Assembly: GCA_009787345.1 (NCBI GenBank)
Contig: WRGF01000209.1
Span: 1 to 38,465, forward strand
Direction: 5' to 3'
DNA: 38,465 bases
Origin: Turicibacter sp.
Lineage (GTDB): Bacteria > Bacillota_I > Bacilli_A > MOL361 > Turicibacteraceae
In this document: positions 1 to 6,757 of the stretch, in pieces
Layout: each line of letters opens with the position of its first letter
Position numbering within the stretch: position 1 is the first letter of the stretch
Notes under the pieces: generated by a model
Told to the model about the DNA's origin: nothing
The model's database searches: none
Seen by the model: the letters and a program-made list of their open reading frames with translations, nothing else
Position numbers and translations under genes: made by a program

Positions 1-76
1 AAAAAAAAAAAAAAAAAACGGTGTGAAATTTGTATTAATGTTGTATAAAATGATTCAGAGAACGTTTTCCAGAGTG
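1..76. other. window edge with 18-base A run, no gene seen
   Basis: The window opens with an uninterrupted run of 18 A, followed by AT-rich sequence with no convincing gene. An A run exactly at the edge may mark an assembly break at a homopolymer. Read on the minus strand it would be a T run downstream of the phosphoesterase gene. No function is assigned. Confidence 0.4.
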
Positions 77-122
77 TATAGAAAGAGCATCTCCTCGGTT
101 TTTGGGAGATGCTCTTTCTATA
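77..122 (-). terminator. long perfect hairpin at the end of the phosphoesterase gene
   Basis: Arms 77-94 and 105-122 are perfectly complementary over 18 bp with a 10-base loop. The stop codon of the minus-strand phosphoesterase (118-120) lies inside one arm, so the last codons also form part of the stem. There is no clear T run directly after the stem on either strand. The terminator role is inferred from position and stem strength. Confidence 0.6.
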
Positions 123-1605
123 CATACTTTGGTGCTGGGAACCTCGTCACGCTGACATGCTTATGCCTCGACAGAAACTCAATAATCAGCTCGCTCATTT
201 CGGTTTGATATTCCTTTACGACTGGACAGTCCTTGTAGCTATCGTAGCCACCAGCCCCCGTTGCTCGGTAATTGTTCATGCAGATGGTGAAGGTGTCGCT
301 GTCGTGGATTTCTTTACCGTTGACCAGAATGTTGGAAACCCTTTCCCCAACTGGGTTGGACAAAGTGTTCGTGTAAGTCACCCCCGCAAAATAATCGTAG
401 TTGTAGTGCTCGATTTTGGGTTGCAGGAATGCCTTGGACACTTTTGGGCCGGGTTCCAAATAGCTGGCCGCCCGCTCTAACACCGCTTTCAGCTGCTTGC
501 CTGTGATGGATAAGACGACGATGGTGTTGGGATAGATGTAGGTGGACACCACATCCCGCACGGTCACTTCTTTTTGGAAGCCCTTTACCTCATTGCCGAG
601 GCTGGTGACGGAAATGTCTGCCCCTGTGGCTTCCAGCTGGACCTGGTTGAAGAAATCCGCGAGCGGCGTGCCATTTAGGGCCATTGAAACTTTATCGTCC
701 GGGGTAAGTGGCTGGTCCAAGAAACCTACGGGCGCATCGAGCCATTTTTGTACTTGTGATTCAATGGCTGCTATGTCCTTAGCTTGCTTGGAATCGAACT
801 TGCCAGTTGGTTCCTTGAATTGAGAGGTAAAGGTGACCCCTTCATCTGTAACTGTCCCTTCTATTTGCAAGTAGTGGACCGCTTTATCCTGGGGTTGGAC
901 CACGTAAGTCCCATTAATCATAGCCCCTTCTACTGGCATGTGCTGGTGCCCTGTAAGCATCAAGTCGAAATCCAGGTCACTCGCTATTTTATAGGCGATG
1001 TTTTCCGTGGATTCCGTGAGCTTTTCTCCGGTAACGACGTCACATTCAAAGCCTCCATGATAAAGGCAGATGTTCATATCCGTCCCGTTCAAATCAGCCA
1101 AAGCATTTTTAGCAGCTTCAAACGGATCGGTAATGGTTAGATTTTTAATGTGTTCGGGCTTTTCCCAGATGTTGACCCAGTCCGTGACGATGCCGACAAT
1201 CCCGATACGCAGGCCGTTTTCAAGGGTTTTGATGGCATAAGGCAGGATGGGCAGATCACCTGATACGTTGGCACATAGGCACTGGGCATCCAATGCGTTC
1301 AAATACTCCGAAAGGTGGGCTTCCCCATAGTTGAAGTCATGGTTGCCAAGGGTCACAAAGTCGTAGCCCGCTCCATTGAGCGCCGTTGCCACGGGATGGA
1401 CGGGCATTTTTAGTTTATGGGAAAAAAGGGTGAATGGGGAGCCCTGGATGGTGTCACCCCCGTCGATGACCAACGTATTGCCGTCCTTATCATAATCAAA
1501 GCCGCAGCTCAAAAGGCCAGCATGTTTAGGGGTATTGGTCGCATAATCCATTGGCAGCAAGTAGCCATGGGTATCGGATGTGTAGTATATTTTAAATTTT
1601 TTCAT
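118..1605 (-). CDS. 5'-nucleotidase / 2',3'-cyclic phosphodiesterase family metallophosphoesterase
   Basis: A 495-residue two-domain enzyme of the UshA/YfkN type, expected to hydrolyse nucleoside monophosphates or related phosphoesters with two metal ions. The metallophosphatase domain shows D11-T-H13, D48-G-G-D51, the GNHD motif at 87-90, H183 and the GHQH motif at 219-222. The C-terminal nucleotide-binding domain (about 300-490) contains an NNYRATGAGGYD stretch typical of substrate recognition. Unlike most relatives it has no signal peptide or wall anchor, because the mature fold starts at residue 3, so it should act in the cytosol. The ATG follows GGAG-containing sequence. It is transcribed alone, divergently from the small protein at 1754. 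Substrate preference cannot be read from sequence. Confidence 0.88.
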   Translation of the reverse strand: MKKFKIYYTSDTHGYLLPMDYATNTPKHAGLLSCGFDYDKDGNTLVIDGGDTIQGSPFTLFSHKLKMPVHPVATALNGAGYDFVTLGNHDFNYGEAHLSEYLNALDAQCLCANVSGDLPILPYAIKTLENGLRIGIVGIVTDWVNIWEKPEHIKNLTITDPFEAAKNALADLNGTDMNICLYHGGFECDVVTGEKLTESTENIAYKIASDLDFDLMLTGHQHMPVEGAMINGTYVVQPQDKAVHYLQIEGTVTDEGVTFTSQFKEPTGKFDSKQAKDIAAIESQVQKWLDAPVGFLDQPLTPDDKVSMALNGTPLADFFNQVQLEATGADISVTSLGNEVKGFQKEVTVRDVVSTYIYPNTIVVLSITGKQLKAVLERAASYLEPGPKVSKAFLQPKIEHYNYDYFAGVTYTNTLSNPVGERVSNILVNGKEIHDSDTFTICMNNYRATGAGGYDSYKDCPVVKEYQTEMSELIIEFLSRHKHVSVTRFPAPKYV

Positions 1606-1646
1606 AGTCGCTCCTGAATTCCTCCTCCAAAGTTTCCTTATGTATT

Positions 1647-1676
1647 ATTGTAGCATACTTGCAATGGATGTTTCAA
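1647..1676 (-). promoter_or_regulatory. sigma-A-type promoter of the phosphoesterase gene
   Basis: On the minus strand a -35 TTGAAA (1671-1676) and a -10 TACAAT (1647-1652) are separated by 18 bp. They lie about 45 bp upstream of the start codon. It was identified by eye, with no mapped transcript start. Confidence 0.6.
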
Positions 1677-1691
1677 AATAATGGAAGAAAA

Positions 1692-1721
1692 TTAGCATCC
1701 ACCCCAAAAAAATGTTATACT
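1692..1721 (+). promoter_or_regulatory. extended -10 promoter of the small acidic protein gene
   Basis: A -10 TATACT (1716-1721) is preceded by TG in the extended -10 position. A weak -35 TTAGCA (1692-1697) lies 18 bp upstream. It is 32 bp before the ATG at 1754. Confidence 0.5.
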
Positions 1722-1753
1722 TATGTCACGAACAACCGAAAGGAGAATTGAAC

Positions 1754-2038
1754 ATGGACGAACAAATGGAAAGCGTTGCCCAACTTCGCGAAAATGGTCA
1801 ATTGGAGGACTATTTAAAGCAAGTCGGGAATATGAATGTATTGACGGACGAAGAAATTTTAGGGTTGATCGAGGCTGAGGATGATGAAATCCTGGCAACA
1901 CTTTATGACTACTTGCTGACAACCTTGGAGGACATCAAAGAGTTAACCGAGGAAGAAGCCAAACTGGTTGATTTAGGCCGCATCCATGAAAACATTGCGA
2001 CGATTGAACGGCATGTGGAGTTTGAAGAAGAGGCTTAG
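1754..2038 (+). CDS. small acidic helical protein, function unknown
   Basis: A 94-residue, strongly acidic protein predicted to be almost entirely alpha-helical, with no membrane segment or signal. I do not recognise the family. Helical stretches rich in Glu, Leu and Ile at about residues 28-90 (EEILGLIEAEDDEIL, then LEDIKELTEEEAKLVDL) could form a helical hairpin or short coiled coil, which would suit a protein-binding role. The ATG at 1754 was preferred over an in-frame upstream ATG because AGGAG at 1741-1745 sits at ideal spacing. It has its own promoter and no obvious operon partner; two repeat copies follow immediately downstream. Confidence 0.75.
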   Translation: MDEQMESVAQLRENGQLEDYLKQVGNMNVLTDEEILGLIEAEDDEILATLYDYLLTTLEDIKELTEEEAKLVDLGRIHENIATIERHVEFEEEA

Positions 2039-2044
2039 TTTTAT

Positions 2045-2182
2045 CCAATCCAGCTTCACAAACCACTCCGAGGCGAAAACTGGACTTGCGGGATAGCATT
2101 ATGTGGGAAAAACACCCACGTCATGCTGCCCTTCAGCCACAACTTTCGCCCCTGCGTAAACGTGTGTGTTCAGCCTTTTATT
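2045..2182 (+). repeat. structured intergenic repeat, copy A
   Basis: The first of four related elements of about 135-139 bp in this window, directly abutting copy B. It starts CAATCCAG and ends in a TTTTATT-like tail. It folds into a long interrupted hairpin whose tip is GTGGG, an AAAAACA loop and CCCAC (2103-2119). The arms GCGAAA/TTTCGC and GGGATAGCAT/ATGCTGCCC pair on either side. Compared with the other copies the arms change together, which points to a conserved RNA or DNA fold rather than a conserved sequence. The function is unknown. Confidence 0.75.
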
Positions 2183-2320
2183 CAATCCAGTTCCGAAAGC
2201 CGTTCCAGGTGGAAAAGTGACCCTCCATGGAATCACCTCTGGGAAAACCCTCCCATATGTGCTTCCACTCCAGGCACATCTTTCCACCTTCCACAGACGG
2301 ACTTTCTGCACTTTTTATTT
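2183..2320 (+). repeat. structured intergenic repeat, copy B
   Basis: This is in direct tandem with copy A and the same length, ending just before the guanine deaminase ribosome site. The tip hairpin is GGG, AAAACCCT, CCC (2241-2254). The flanking stem TGGAATCAC/GTGCTTCCA and the outer stem AGGTGGAAA/TTTCCACCT differ in sequence from copy A but keep pairing. A bulged A in GTG-A-CC / GG-CAC is retained. Confidence 0.75.
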
Positions 2321-2333
2321 AAGGGGGATTTTC

Positions 2334-2810
2334 ATGACTGAACTTGAATTTATGGGGGAAGCCTGCAAAGAGGCTGACCGTAATTTGGAACTGGGTTTTA
2401 AGGAAGGCGGGCCGTTTGGGACGGTTATTGTGAAGGACGGGGAAATCATTGCCCGGGGCAAAAACAATGTCTTGGCCCATCATGACCCAACCGCCCATGC
2501 GGAAGTAAGTGCCATTAGGGAAGCCGGAAAGGTATTGGGAACCCATGATTTAAAAGGATGTGTGCTTTTTACTTCCTGCTATCCATGCCCCATGTGCCTA
2601 TCCGCCATTATTTGGAGTAATATTACTGAAGTTTACTATGGCAACACAAAGGAAGATGCAGCAGAAATCGGATTTCGGGACGATTTCATCTATGATGTCT
2701 TGAGTGGTAAAACCGAAATGTCGTCTATCATTGGGTTAAAGCCTTTGGGACGGGAAGTTTCCATTGGGACATTTCATGCGTTTGCTCAAAATAAGGGGAC
2801 GATTTATTGA
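2334..2810 (+). CDS. guaD: guanine deaminase
   Basis: A 158-residue zinc-dependent deaminase expected to convert guanine to xanthine and ammonia. It carries the cytidine-deaminase-fold signature: HAE at 55-57 (zinc His and proton-shuttle Glu) and PCPMC at 84-88 (C85 and C88 as zinc ligands). DPTAHAE, the TSCYPCPMC stretch and DAAEIGF closely match Bacillus subtilis GuaD as I know it. The C-terminal Tyr, which in that family reaches into the partner active site of a domain-swapped dimer, is present as the last residue. The ATG at 2334 follows AAGGGGG at good spacing; a longer reading frame runs back through the repeat but has no support. The gene sits alone, behind two tandem structured repeats and before a tRNA gene. 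Confidence 0.88.
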   Translation: MTELEFMGEACKEADRNLELGFKEGGPFGTVIVKDGEIIARGKNNVLAHHDPTAHAEVSAIREAGKVLGTHDLKGCVLFTSCYPCPMCLSAIIWSNITEVYYGNTKEDAAEIGFRDDFIYDVLSGKTEMSSIIGLKPLGREVSIGTFHAFAQNKGTIY

Positions 2811-2860
2811 AAATTTTAACACAAGCCGGTTGTCTTTTTAACCAACTTGTGTTAAAATTT
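2811..2860 (+). terminator. 15-bp perfect inverted repeat after guaD
   Basis: Arms 2811-2825 and 2846-2860 are perfectly complementary, begin directly after the guaD stop and enclose a small GGTT/AACC inner stem. It probably ends guaD transcription, but the arms are AT-rich and lack a clean T run. The right arm also contains the -10 element of the tRNA promoter, so it could act as an operator. Confidence 0.45.
2830..2858 (+). promoter_or_regulatory. promoter of tRNA-Arg
   Basis: A -35 TTGTCT (2830-2835) and a -10 TAAAAT (2853-2858) are separated by exactly 17 bp. This places the start of transcription only a few bases before the mature tRNA at 2868. The promoter lies entirely inside the inverted repeat at 2811-2860. 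Confidence 0.6.
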
Positions 2861-2867
2861 ATCTTAT

Positions 2868-2944
2868 GTCCTGATAGCTCAGCTGGATAGAGCACTTCCC
2901 TCCTAAGGAAGGGGTCGGAGGTTCGAATCCTCTTCAGGACGCCA
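2868..2944 (+). tRNA. tRNA-Arg (anticodon CCU)
   Basis: A complete cloverleaf. The acceptor stem is GTCCTGA/TCAGGAC, with discriminator G2941 and encoded CCA at 2942-2944. The anticodon stem is CTTCC/GGAAG with loop CTCCTAA, giving anticodon CCT at 2902-2904. The T arm is GGAGG-TTCGAAT-CCTCT. It decodes the AGG arginine codon and stands alone with its own promoter and terminator. Confidence 0.96.
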
Positions 2945-2985
2945 TACACTGATAATTTTACGCTTCAGCATATTTCCATATAAAA

Positions 2986-3030
2986 AAGCTAGCACCAACG
3001 GATTACCATCCGAGGGTGCTAGCTTATTTT
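2986..3030 (+). terminator. intrinsic terminator after tRNA-Arg
   Basis: The stem AAGCTAGCACC (2986-2996) pairs with GGTGCTAGCTT (3015-3025) and has an inner CGGAT/ATCCG stem. It is followed by ATTTT, and a run of A precedes the stem, so it may work in both directions. Confidence 0.85.
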
Positions 3031-3169
3031 GTGCTATTAACCGTCCATTCAACCCATCAATGGCTTCGACAACGTATGACAACCCGTGAGTGTTTCAGTG
3101 GCGTTCCCCTCCCCAATTGTAGTATAATAGTTATAATGTCTACTATTATCACATTTGGAAGTGAATTTC

Positions 3170-3670
3170 ATGTCAAAAAAGTATCTGATTGCTTTTGAAG
3201 GAATTGATGGTTCGGGTAAAACGACCCAAATCAAAATATTAACGGCTTCCCTTGTTCTATCGGGGATTTCTGCTGCCCCTTTTGGACGCCGCTTTCTTTT
3301 TAAGCGGGCACTCCTTGCGGATGTACTCTTGCTGGACAGGTACAAAGCCAGCTGGATGGGCTATGCCAAGCACGACCCCCGCTTCTCCTTTTTGAAGCCA
3401 CTGGTCCGTGCCCTTCGGGAACCGGATTTCACCATTTATTTTCGTTTAGACCCCAACCTTGCCTATCAACGGATTTTAACCCGACAAAAGAAGCCTGAGC
3501 GGCTTGAATCACTGGAATACCTTAAAATATTCTCCCGGGACTTTGAGGAAGGATTCCAAGGGAAATCTAACGTCCTGATAGTCGATGCCACCCTCCCGCC
3601 TGAGGAAATTGCCCGGCTGATTAAAGTGAATTTGCCTGTTGAGGCTTATACTCAGGCACAAATGAAGTAA
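3170..3670 (+). CDS. short thymidylate-kinase-like P-loop protein
   Basis: A 166-residue P-loop kinase-fold protein. The Walker A motif GIDGSGKTT is at 11-19, and a DRYKASWMGYA segment matches the DRY region of dTMP kinases. Typical bacterial dTMP kinases have a little over 200 residues. Here the region between the P loop and DRY, normally holding the PGGT-like dTMP-contact segment and a long helix, is compressed to about 40 residues. The lid is replaced by an Arg/Lys-rich QRILTRQKKPERLESLEY stretch. It is therefore probably a divergent paralogue rather than the essential Tmk; the substrate is unknown. The start was chosen at ATG 3170, with GGAAG 8 bp upstream, over a TTG 15 bp earlier. It is a single gene, convergent with amt. 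Confidence 0.65.
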   Translation: MSKKYLIAFEGIDGSGKTTQIKILTASLVLSGISAAPFGRRFLFKRALLADVLLLDRYKASWMGYAKHDPRFSFLKPLVRALREPDFTIYFRLDPNLAYQRILTRQKKPERLESLEYLKIFSRDFEEGFQGKSNVLIVDATLPPEEIARLIKVNLPVEAYTQAQMK

Positions 3671-3722
3671 CTGAGAACTTATTTTCGTTTTTCTGGAATG
3701 AAGGATTGACATTAAAAAGGAT

Positions 3723-3758
3723 GTAAGGCTGAAGTGTTTTGCTTCGGCCTTACCCCTT
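3723..3758. terminator. bidirectional terminator between the tmk-like gene and amt
   Basis: The stem 3723-3734/3742-3753 (GTAAGGCTGAAG with CTTCGGCCTTAC) is followed by CCCCTTTTT on the plus strand. On the minus strand it is followed by ATCCTTTTTAA. It serves both convergent genes. Confidence 0.85.
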
Positions 3759-3766
3759 TTTCATTC

Positions 3767-5416
3767 CTAATATTGCAATGCGTCATACCCTTCTTCGCCT
3801 GTGCGGATGCGGATGACATTTTCCACATCGTAGATGAAGATTTTTCCGTCGCCGATTTTTCCGGTGTGGAGGATGCTTTTGGCTGTATCCACCACTAGGG
3901 ACACTGGTAGCTCAGAGACGATGATTTCGATTTTGACTTTTAGGGCGGAGTTGGTTGCCAGTGGCAAGCCCCTGTAAAAATCCGCTTCCCCGGTTGGGAG
4001 CCCATATCCAATAACATGGGTGACGGTCATGCCGGTGATTCCGATGGCATCCAACGCAGGTTTTAGTTCATCAAATTTAGCTTGGCTGGTGATGATGACT
4101 ATTTTTGTCAGCTTGGCCTCCGGCTTGGACACGGGTTTAGCTGGAATGACGCTTCCACTTGGCACTGACGCGGTGTAGTCAATAACGGCTGGCATGAAGT
4201 CGGCATACGAGGAATCCAACCCGTGCTCCGTGACATCAAGGCCGACCAGTTCCTCGTGACGGCTGACGCGCAGGCCAATGGTACGTTTCAAAATAGCGAA
4301 GACAATCAGCATCGTGATGGCGACCCAAAGGGCGACTGAAACGACACCCAAAGCTTGGATTCCTAAAAGGTTGAAGCCGCCACCGTAGAACAGGCCGCCG
4401 TCAAGAGCGAACAAGCCAACGAGGAGTGTACCCAAGGCACCGCAGATTCCATGAACCCCGATAGCCCCGACGGGGTCGTCGATTTTCAGCTTTTTGTCGA
4501 TGAATTCAATGCCAAACACGACAGCAAAGCCACCGAGGAGACCAATAAGGACGGATCCGCCGGCAGACACCACATCCGCACCTGCCGTAATGGCAACCAA
4601 CCCGGCCAAGGCACCATTGAGGGTCATAGACACGTCGGGCTTTTTGTAACGGAGCCAGGTGATGAGCATGACCGCAACCGTTGCCGCCGCTGCCGCCAAG
4701 TTGGTGTTGACCAAGACATTAGCTGTCAAAATCATGTCGCTGTCGCTGCTTAGGGCAAGGGTGGAACCGCCATTGAAGCCGAACCAGCACATCCAAAGGA
4801 TGAATACCCCAAGGGCGCCCAGGGTCAAGCTATGTCCTGGAATGGCGCGGGATTCACCGGTTTTGGAGTATTTTCCGATGCGTGGGCCCACCATTTTAGC
4901 CCCGACCAATGCGGCGACCCCACCAACCATGTGAACGGCGGTAGATCCGGCAAAGTCATGGAAACCAAGGGTGGATAGCCAGCCGCCACCCCAGATCCAA
5001 TGACCGGAAATAGGGTAAATCAAGGCGCTGATTAAAAGGCTGTAAATACAGTAGGCGGAGAATTTGGTCCGTTCCGCCATGGCACCTGATACGATAGTTG
5101 CCGCCGTGGCACAAAACACGGTTTGGAAAATCAGGAAGGCCGGGTCAGGGATGGTAAGCCCCAGGTCAAGGCTTCCGGTGACGAAGAAGTTGAAGCCCCC
5201 GACGATGGCACTGGAACCGGCAAACATAATCCCAAAGCCGATGAACCAATAAGCCAGGGTCCCTATGGCGAAGTCCATCAGGTTTTTCATGATGATGTTA
5301 CCGGCATTCTTGGCACGGGTGAAGCCGGTTTCCACCATGGCAAAGCCTGCTTGCATGAAGAATACCAACACAGCTGCAACCAAGACCCACATGGTGTCAA
5401 TTGCTGAAAATGACAT
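3767..5416 (-). CDS. amt: ammonium channel Amt with fused C-terminal PII domain
   Basis: A 549-residue fusion. Residues about 1-395 form an 11-helix Amt/Mep/Rh ammonium channel, with the twin pore histidines at H162 (STAVHMVGG) and H322 (GVHGICGALGT). After a roughly 40-residue linker, about 436-549 are a complete GlnB/GlnK (PII) domain with the ATP-site sequences TGKIGDGKIF and VIRIRTGEE. In free-standing systems PII plugs the channel when nitrogen is plentiful; here the regulator is tethered. The T-loop is altered: the modified Tyr51 position reads Leu (YRGLPLAT instead of YRGAEYMV) and the Gln39 position reads Pro (GYGLPTG). Uridylylation and normal 2-oxoglutarate sensing are therefore unlikely. 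The start at ATG 5416 has GAGGAG upstream; an upstream in-frame extension lacks a ribosome site. It is transcribed alone. Confidence 0.93.
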   Translation of the reverse strand: MSFSAIDTMWVLVAAVLVFFMQAGFAMVETGFTRAKNAGNIIMKNLMDFAIGTLAYWFIGFGIMFAGSSAIVGGFNFFVTGSLDLGLTIPDPAFLIFQTVFCATAATIVSGAMAERTKFSAYCIYSLLISALIYPISGHWIWGGGWLSTLGFHDFAGSTAVHMVGGVAALVGAKMVGPRIGKYSKTGESRAIPGHSLTLGALGVFILWMCWFGFNGGSTLALSSDSDMILTANVLVNTNLAAAAATVAVMLITWLRYKKPDVSMTLNGALAGLVAITAGADVVSAGGSVLIGLLGGFAVVFGIEFIDKKLKIDDPVGAIGVHGICGALGTLLVGLFALDGGLFYGGGFNLLGIQALGVVSVALWVAITMLIVFAILKRTIGLRVSRHEELVGLDVTEHGLDSSYADFMPAVIDYTASVPSGSVIPAKPVSKPEAKLTKIVIITSQAKFDELKPALDAIGITGMTVTHVIGYGLPTGEADFYRGLPLATNSALKVKIEIIVSELPVSLVVDTAKSILHTGKIGDGKIFIYDVENVIRIRTGEEGYDALQY

Positions 5417-5636
5417 ACAAATCCACTCCTCGATTGTAAAATTGAAAAAAGGGCTTCCAAGATGGGGCTTTTTTTTTAAGCCTGGCATCTGGAACACCCT
5501 TGTTCCGTAAATTCGTTGCTAAAGACGACCTTGTCTTAATCTCAGTATATGCGCCTGCTTTGCCGGACTTTCCAACTTTTTTGACAATTTTTGTGAATTT
5601 TATTGAACAAAAAACTAGAATGTGTTGATTTATTGT

Positions 5637-5644
5637 GGTATGAT
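5637..5644 (+). promoter_or_regulatory. extended -10 promoter upstream of repeat copy C and the patatin gene
   Basis: TGG followed by TATGAT is an extended -10 element; no good -35 is visible 17 bp upstream. A transcript starting here would carry the whole repeat copy C as its 5' leader before the lipase gene. Confidence 0.4.
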
Positions 5645-5673
5645 ATGGGAAGAAACGCTTCGGCATTGGAAGC

Positions 5674-5812
5674 CAATCCAGATTCACAAGCCATTCCGAA
5701 GGGAAAAGTGACCTTGCAAGGGGGGATTCTGTGGGAAAAACGCCCACGCCATCCCCCCCTCTCCAGGCACACCTTTCCCTTCTCCATGAACGGGCTTGTT
5801 ACACTTTTTATT
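5674..5812 (+). repeat. structured intergenic repeat, copy C
   Basis: The best-paired copy. The outer stem ACAAGCC pairs with GGGCTTGT, the next stem GAAGGGAAAG with CTTTCCCTTC, then GTG-A-CCT with AGG-CAC (bulged A). The inner stem GGGGGGAT pairs with ATCCCCCC and is capped by GTGGG-AAAAACG-CCCAC (5731-5747). It ends directly at the AGAGGAGG ribosome site of the lipase gene, so it can sit in the mRNA leader. Confidence 0.8.
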
Positions 5813-5828
5813 AGAGGAGGACGATGAC

Positions 5829-6716
5829 ATGGTAGGTTTAGTTTTAGAAGGCGGTGGGATGCGGGGTGCCTATACAGGTGGCGTGCTCCAGTATTTGATG
5901 GAACAGGAGCTGTACCTGCCCTATGTCATCGGCGTGTCGGCGGGGGCTTGCCAGGGCTGTTCTTATGTTTCGAGGCAGCTCTCAAGGAATAAAGCCGTGA
6001 CGGTGGATTTCGCTGCCCACCCCGAGTATATTTCTTTTAAAAATTACTTGAGGAAGCGTGAGCTCTTCGGCATGGATCTGATTTTTCACGACATCCCGCT
6101 GAAGTATATCCCCTTTGATTTCAAGACCTTTAAAAACAGTCCCCAAAAGGTCACCATCGGGGTGACGGATTTGGAAACGGGGCAGCCCCATTATTTCACG
6201 AAGGATGGGCTGAGTGACCAGGATTTACTGACCGTCGTGCGGGCCTCAAGTTCCCTGCCCTTCATGGCTAAGCCAGTCAAGTTCCAGGGGCAAACTTTTA
6301 TGGACGGGGGCATCGCTGACCCGATCCCCATTAGAAAATCGGTGGCTGATGGCAACAACAAAAACATCGTCATCCTGACGAGGAATGCCGGTTACCGAAA
6401 AGCAAAGCCGAAGGGCCAATGGATCGTAAAGAAAACGGCGCAAAACGAAGCTTTTGGGGAAAGCATGCTAAACCGCTATCAGGTATATAATGATACCCTT
6501 GACTATGTGGAGCAAGAGGCAGATAAGGGGAATATTTTCGTCATCCAGCCGTCGGTACCCCTTGAAGTGGGACGCATCGAACGCGACGTCACTAAACTTG
6601 AAAAGCTGTACTGGCAAGGTTATAAGGACGCCAAAAACAGCTATGGAAAACTCGTCCAGTGGTTGGGGAGTGCCCCTAAGCCGGTTATTAATAACCAAAT
6701 GCAGAAGTTAGCATAA
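5829..6716 (+). CDS. patatin-like phospholipase, YjjU type
   Basis: A 295-residue cytosolic serine acyl hydrolase with the Ser-Asp dyad of patatins. The oxyanion motif GGGMRG is near residues 9-14, the nucleophile elbow GVSAG near 37-41, and the MDGGIADP motif supplies the catalytic Asp. The C-terminal roughly 100 residues match the layout of the YjjU-like bacterial subgroup. It should release fatty acids from phospholipids or other acyl esters; the natural substrate is unknown. The ATG at 5829 has AGGAGG 8 bp upstream. It is a monocistronic gene behind structured repeat C, ended by a strong terminator shared with the convergent thioredoxin-fold gene. Confidence 0.87.
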   Translation: MVGLVLEGGGMRGAYTGGVLQYLMEQELYLPYVIGVSAGACQGCSYVSRQLSRNKAVTVDFAAHPEYISFKNYLRKRELFGMDLIFHDIPLKYIPFDFKTFKNSPQKVTIGVTDLETGQPHYFTKDGLSDQDLLTVVRASSSLPFMAKPVKFQGQTFMDGGIADPIPIRKSVADGNNKNIVILTRNAGYRKAKPKGQWIVKKTAQNEAFGESMLNRYQVYNDTLDYVEQEADKGNIFVIQPSVPLEVGRIERDVTKLEKLYWQGYKDAKNSYGKLVQWLGSAPKPVINNQMQKLA

Positions 6717-6720
6717 AAAA

Positions 6721-6757
6721 TGAACCGCCCTTCGTTAACGGGGCGGTTCATTTTTTA
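6721..6757. terminator. bidirectional terminator after the patatin gene
   Basis: The perfect 10-bp stem TGAACCGCCC/GGGCGGTTCA (6721-6730/6741-6750) is flanked by AAAAAA on the left and TTTTTTATT on the right, so it works on both strands. The stop codon of the minus-strand neighbour (6755) follows directly. Confidence 0.92.

Noticed and set aside
2045-2333. Purine riboswitch in front of guaD
   Set aside because: The leader contains two repeat elements also found before unrelated genes and lacks the three-way junction core of purine riboswitches.
2166-2333. N-terminal extension of guanine deaminase
   Set aside because: The extra 56 codons read through repeat copy B, have no ribosome site and do not resemble the family.
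5592-5609. GlnR/TnrA-like site TGTGAATTTTATTGAACA upstream of amt
   Set aside because: The right half does not fit TNACA at the required spacing; the match is no better than chance in AT-rich DNA.
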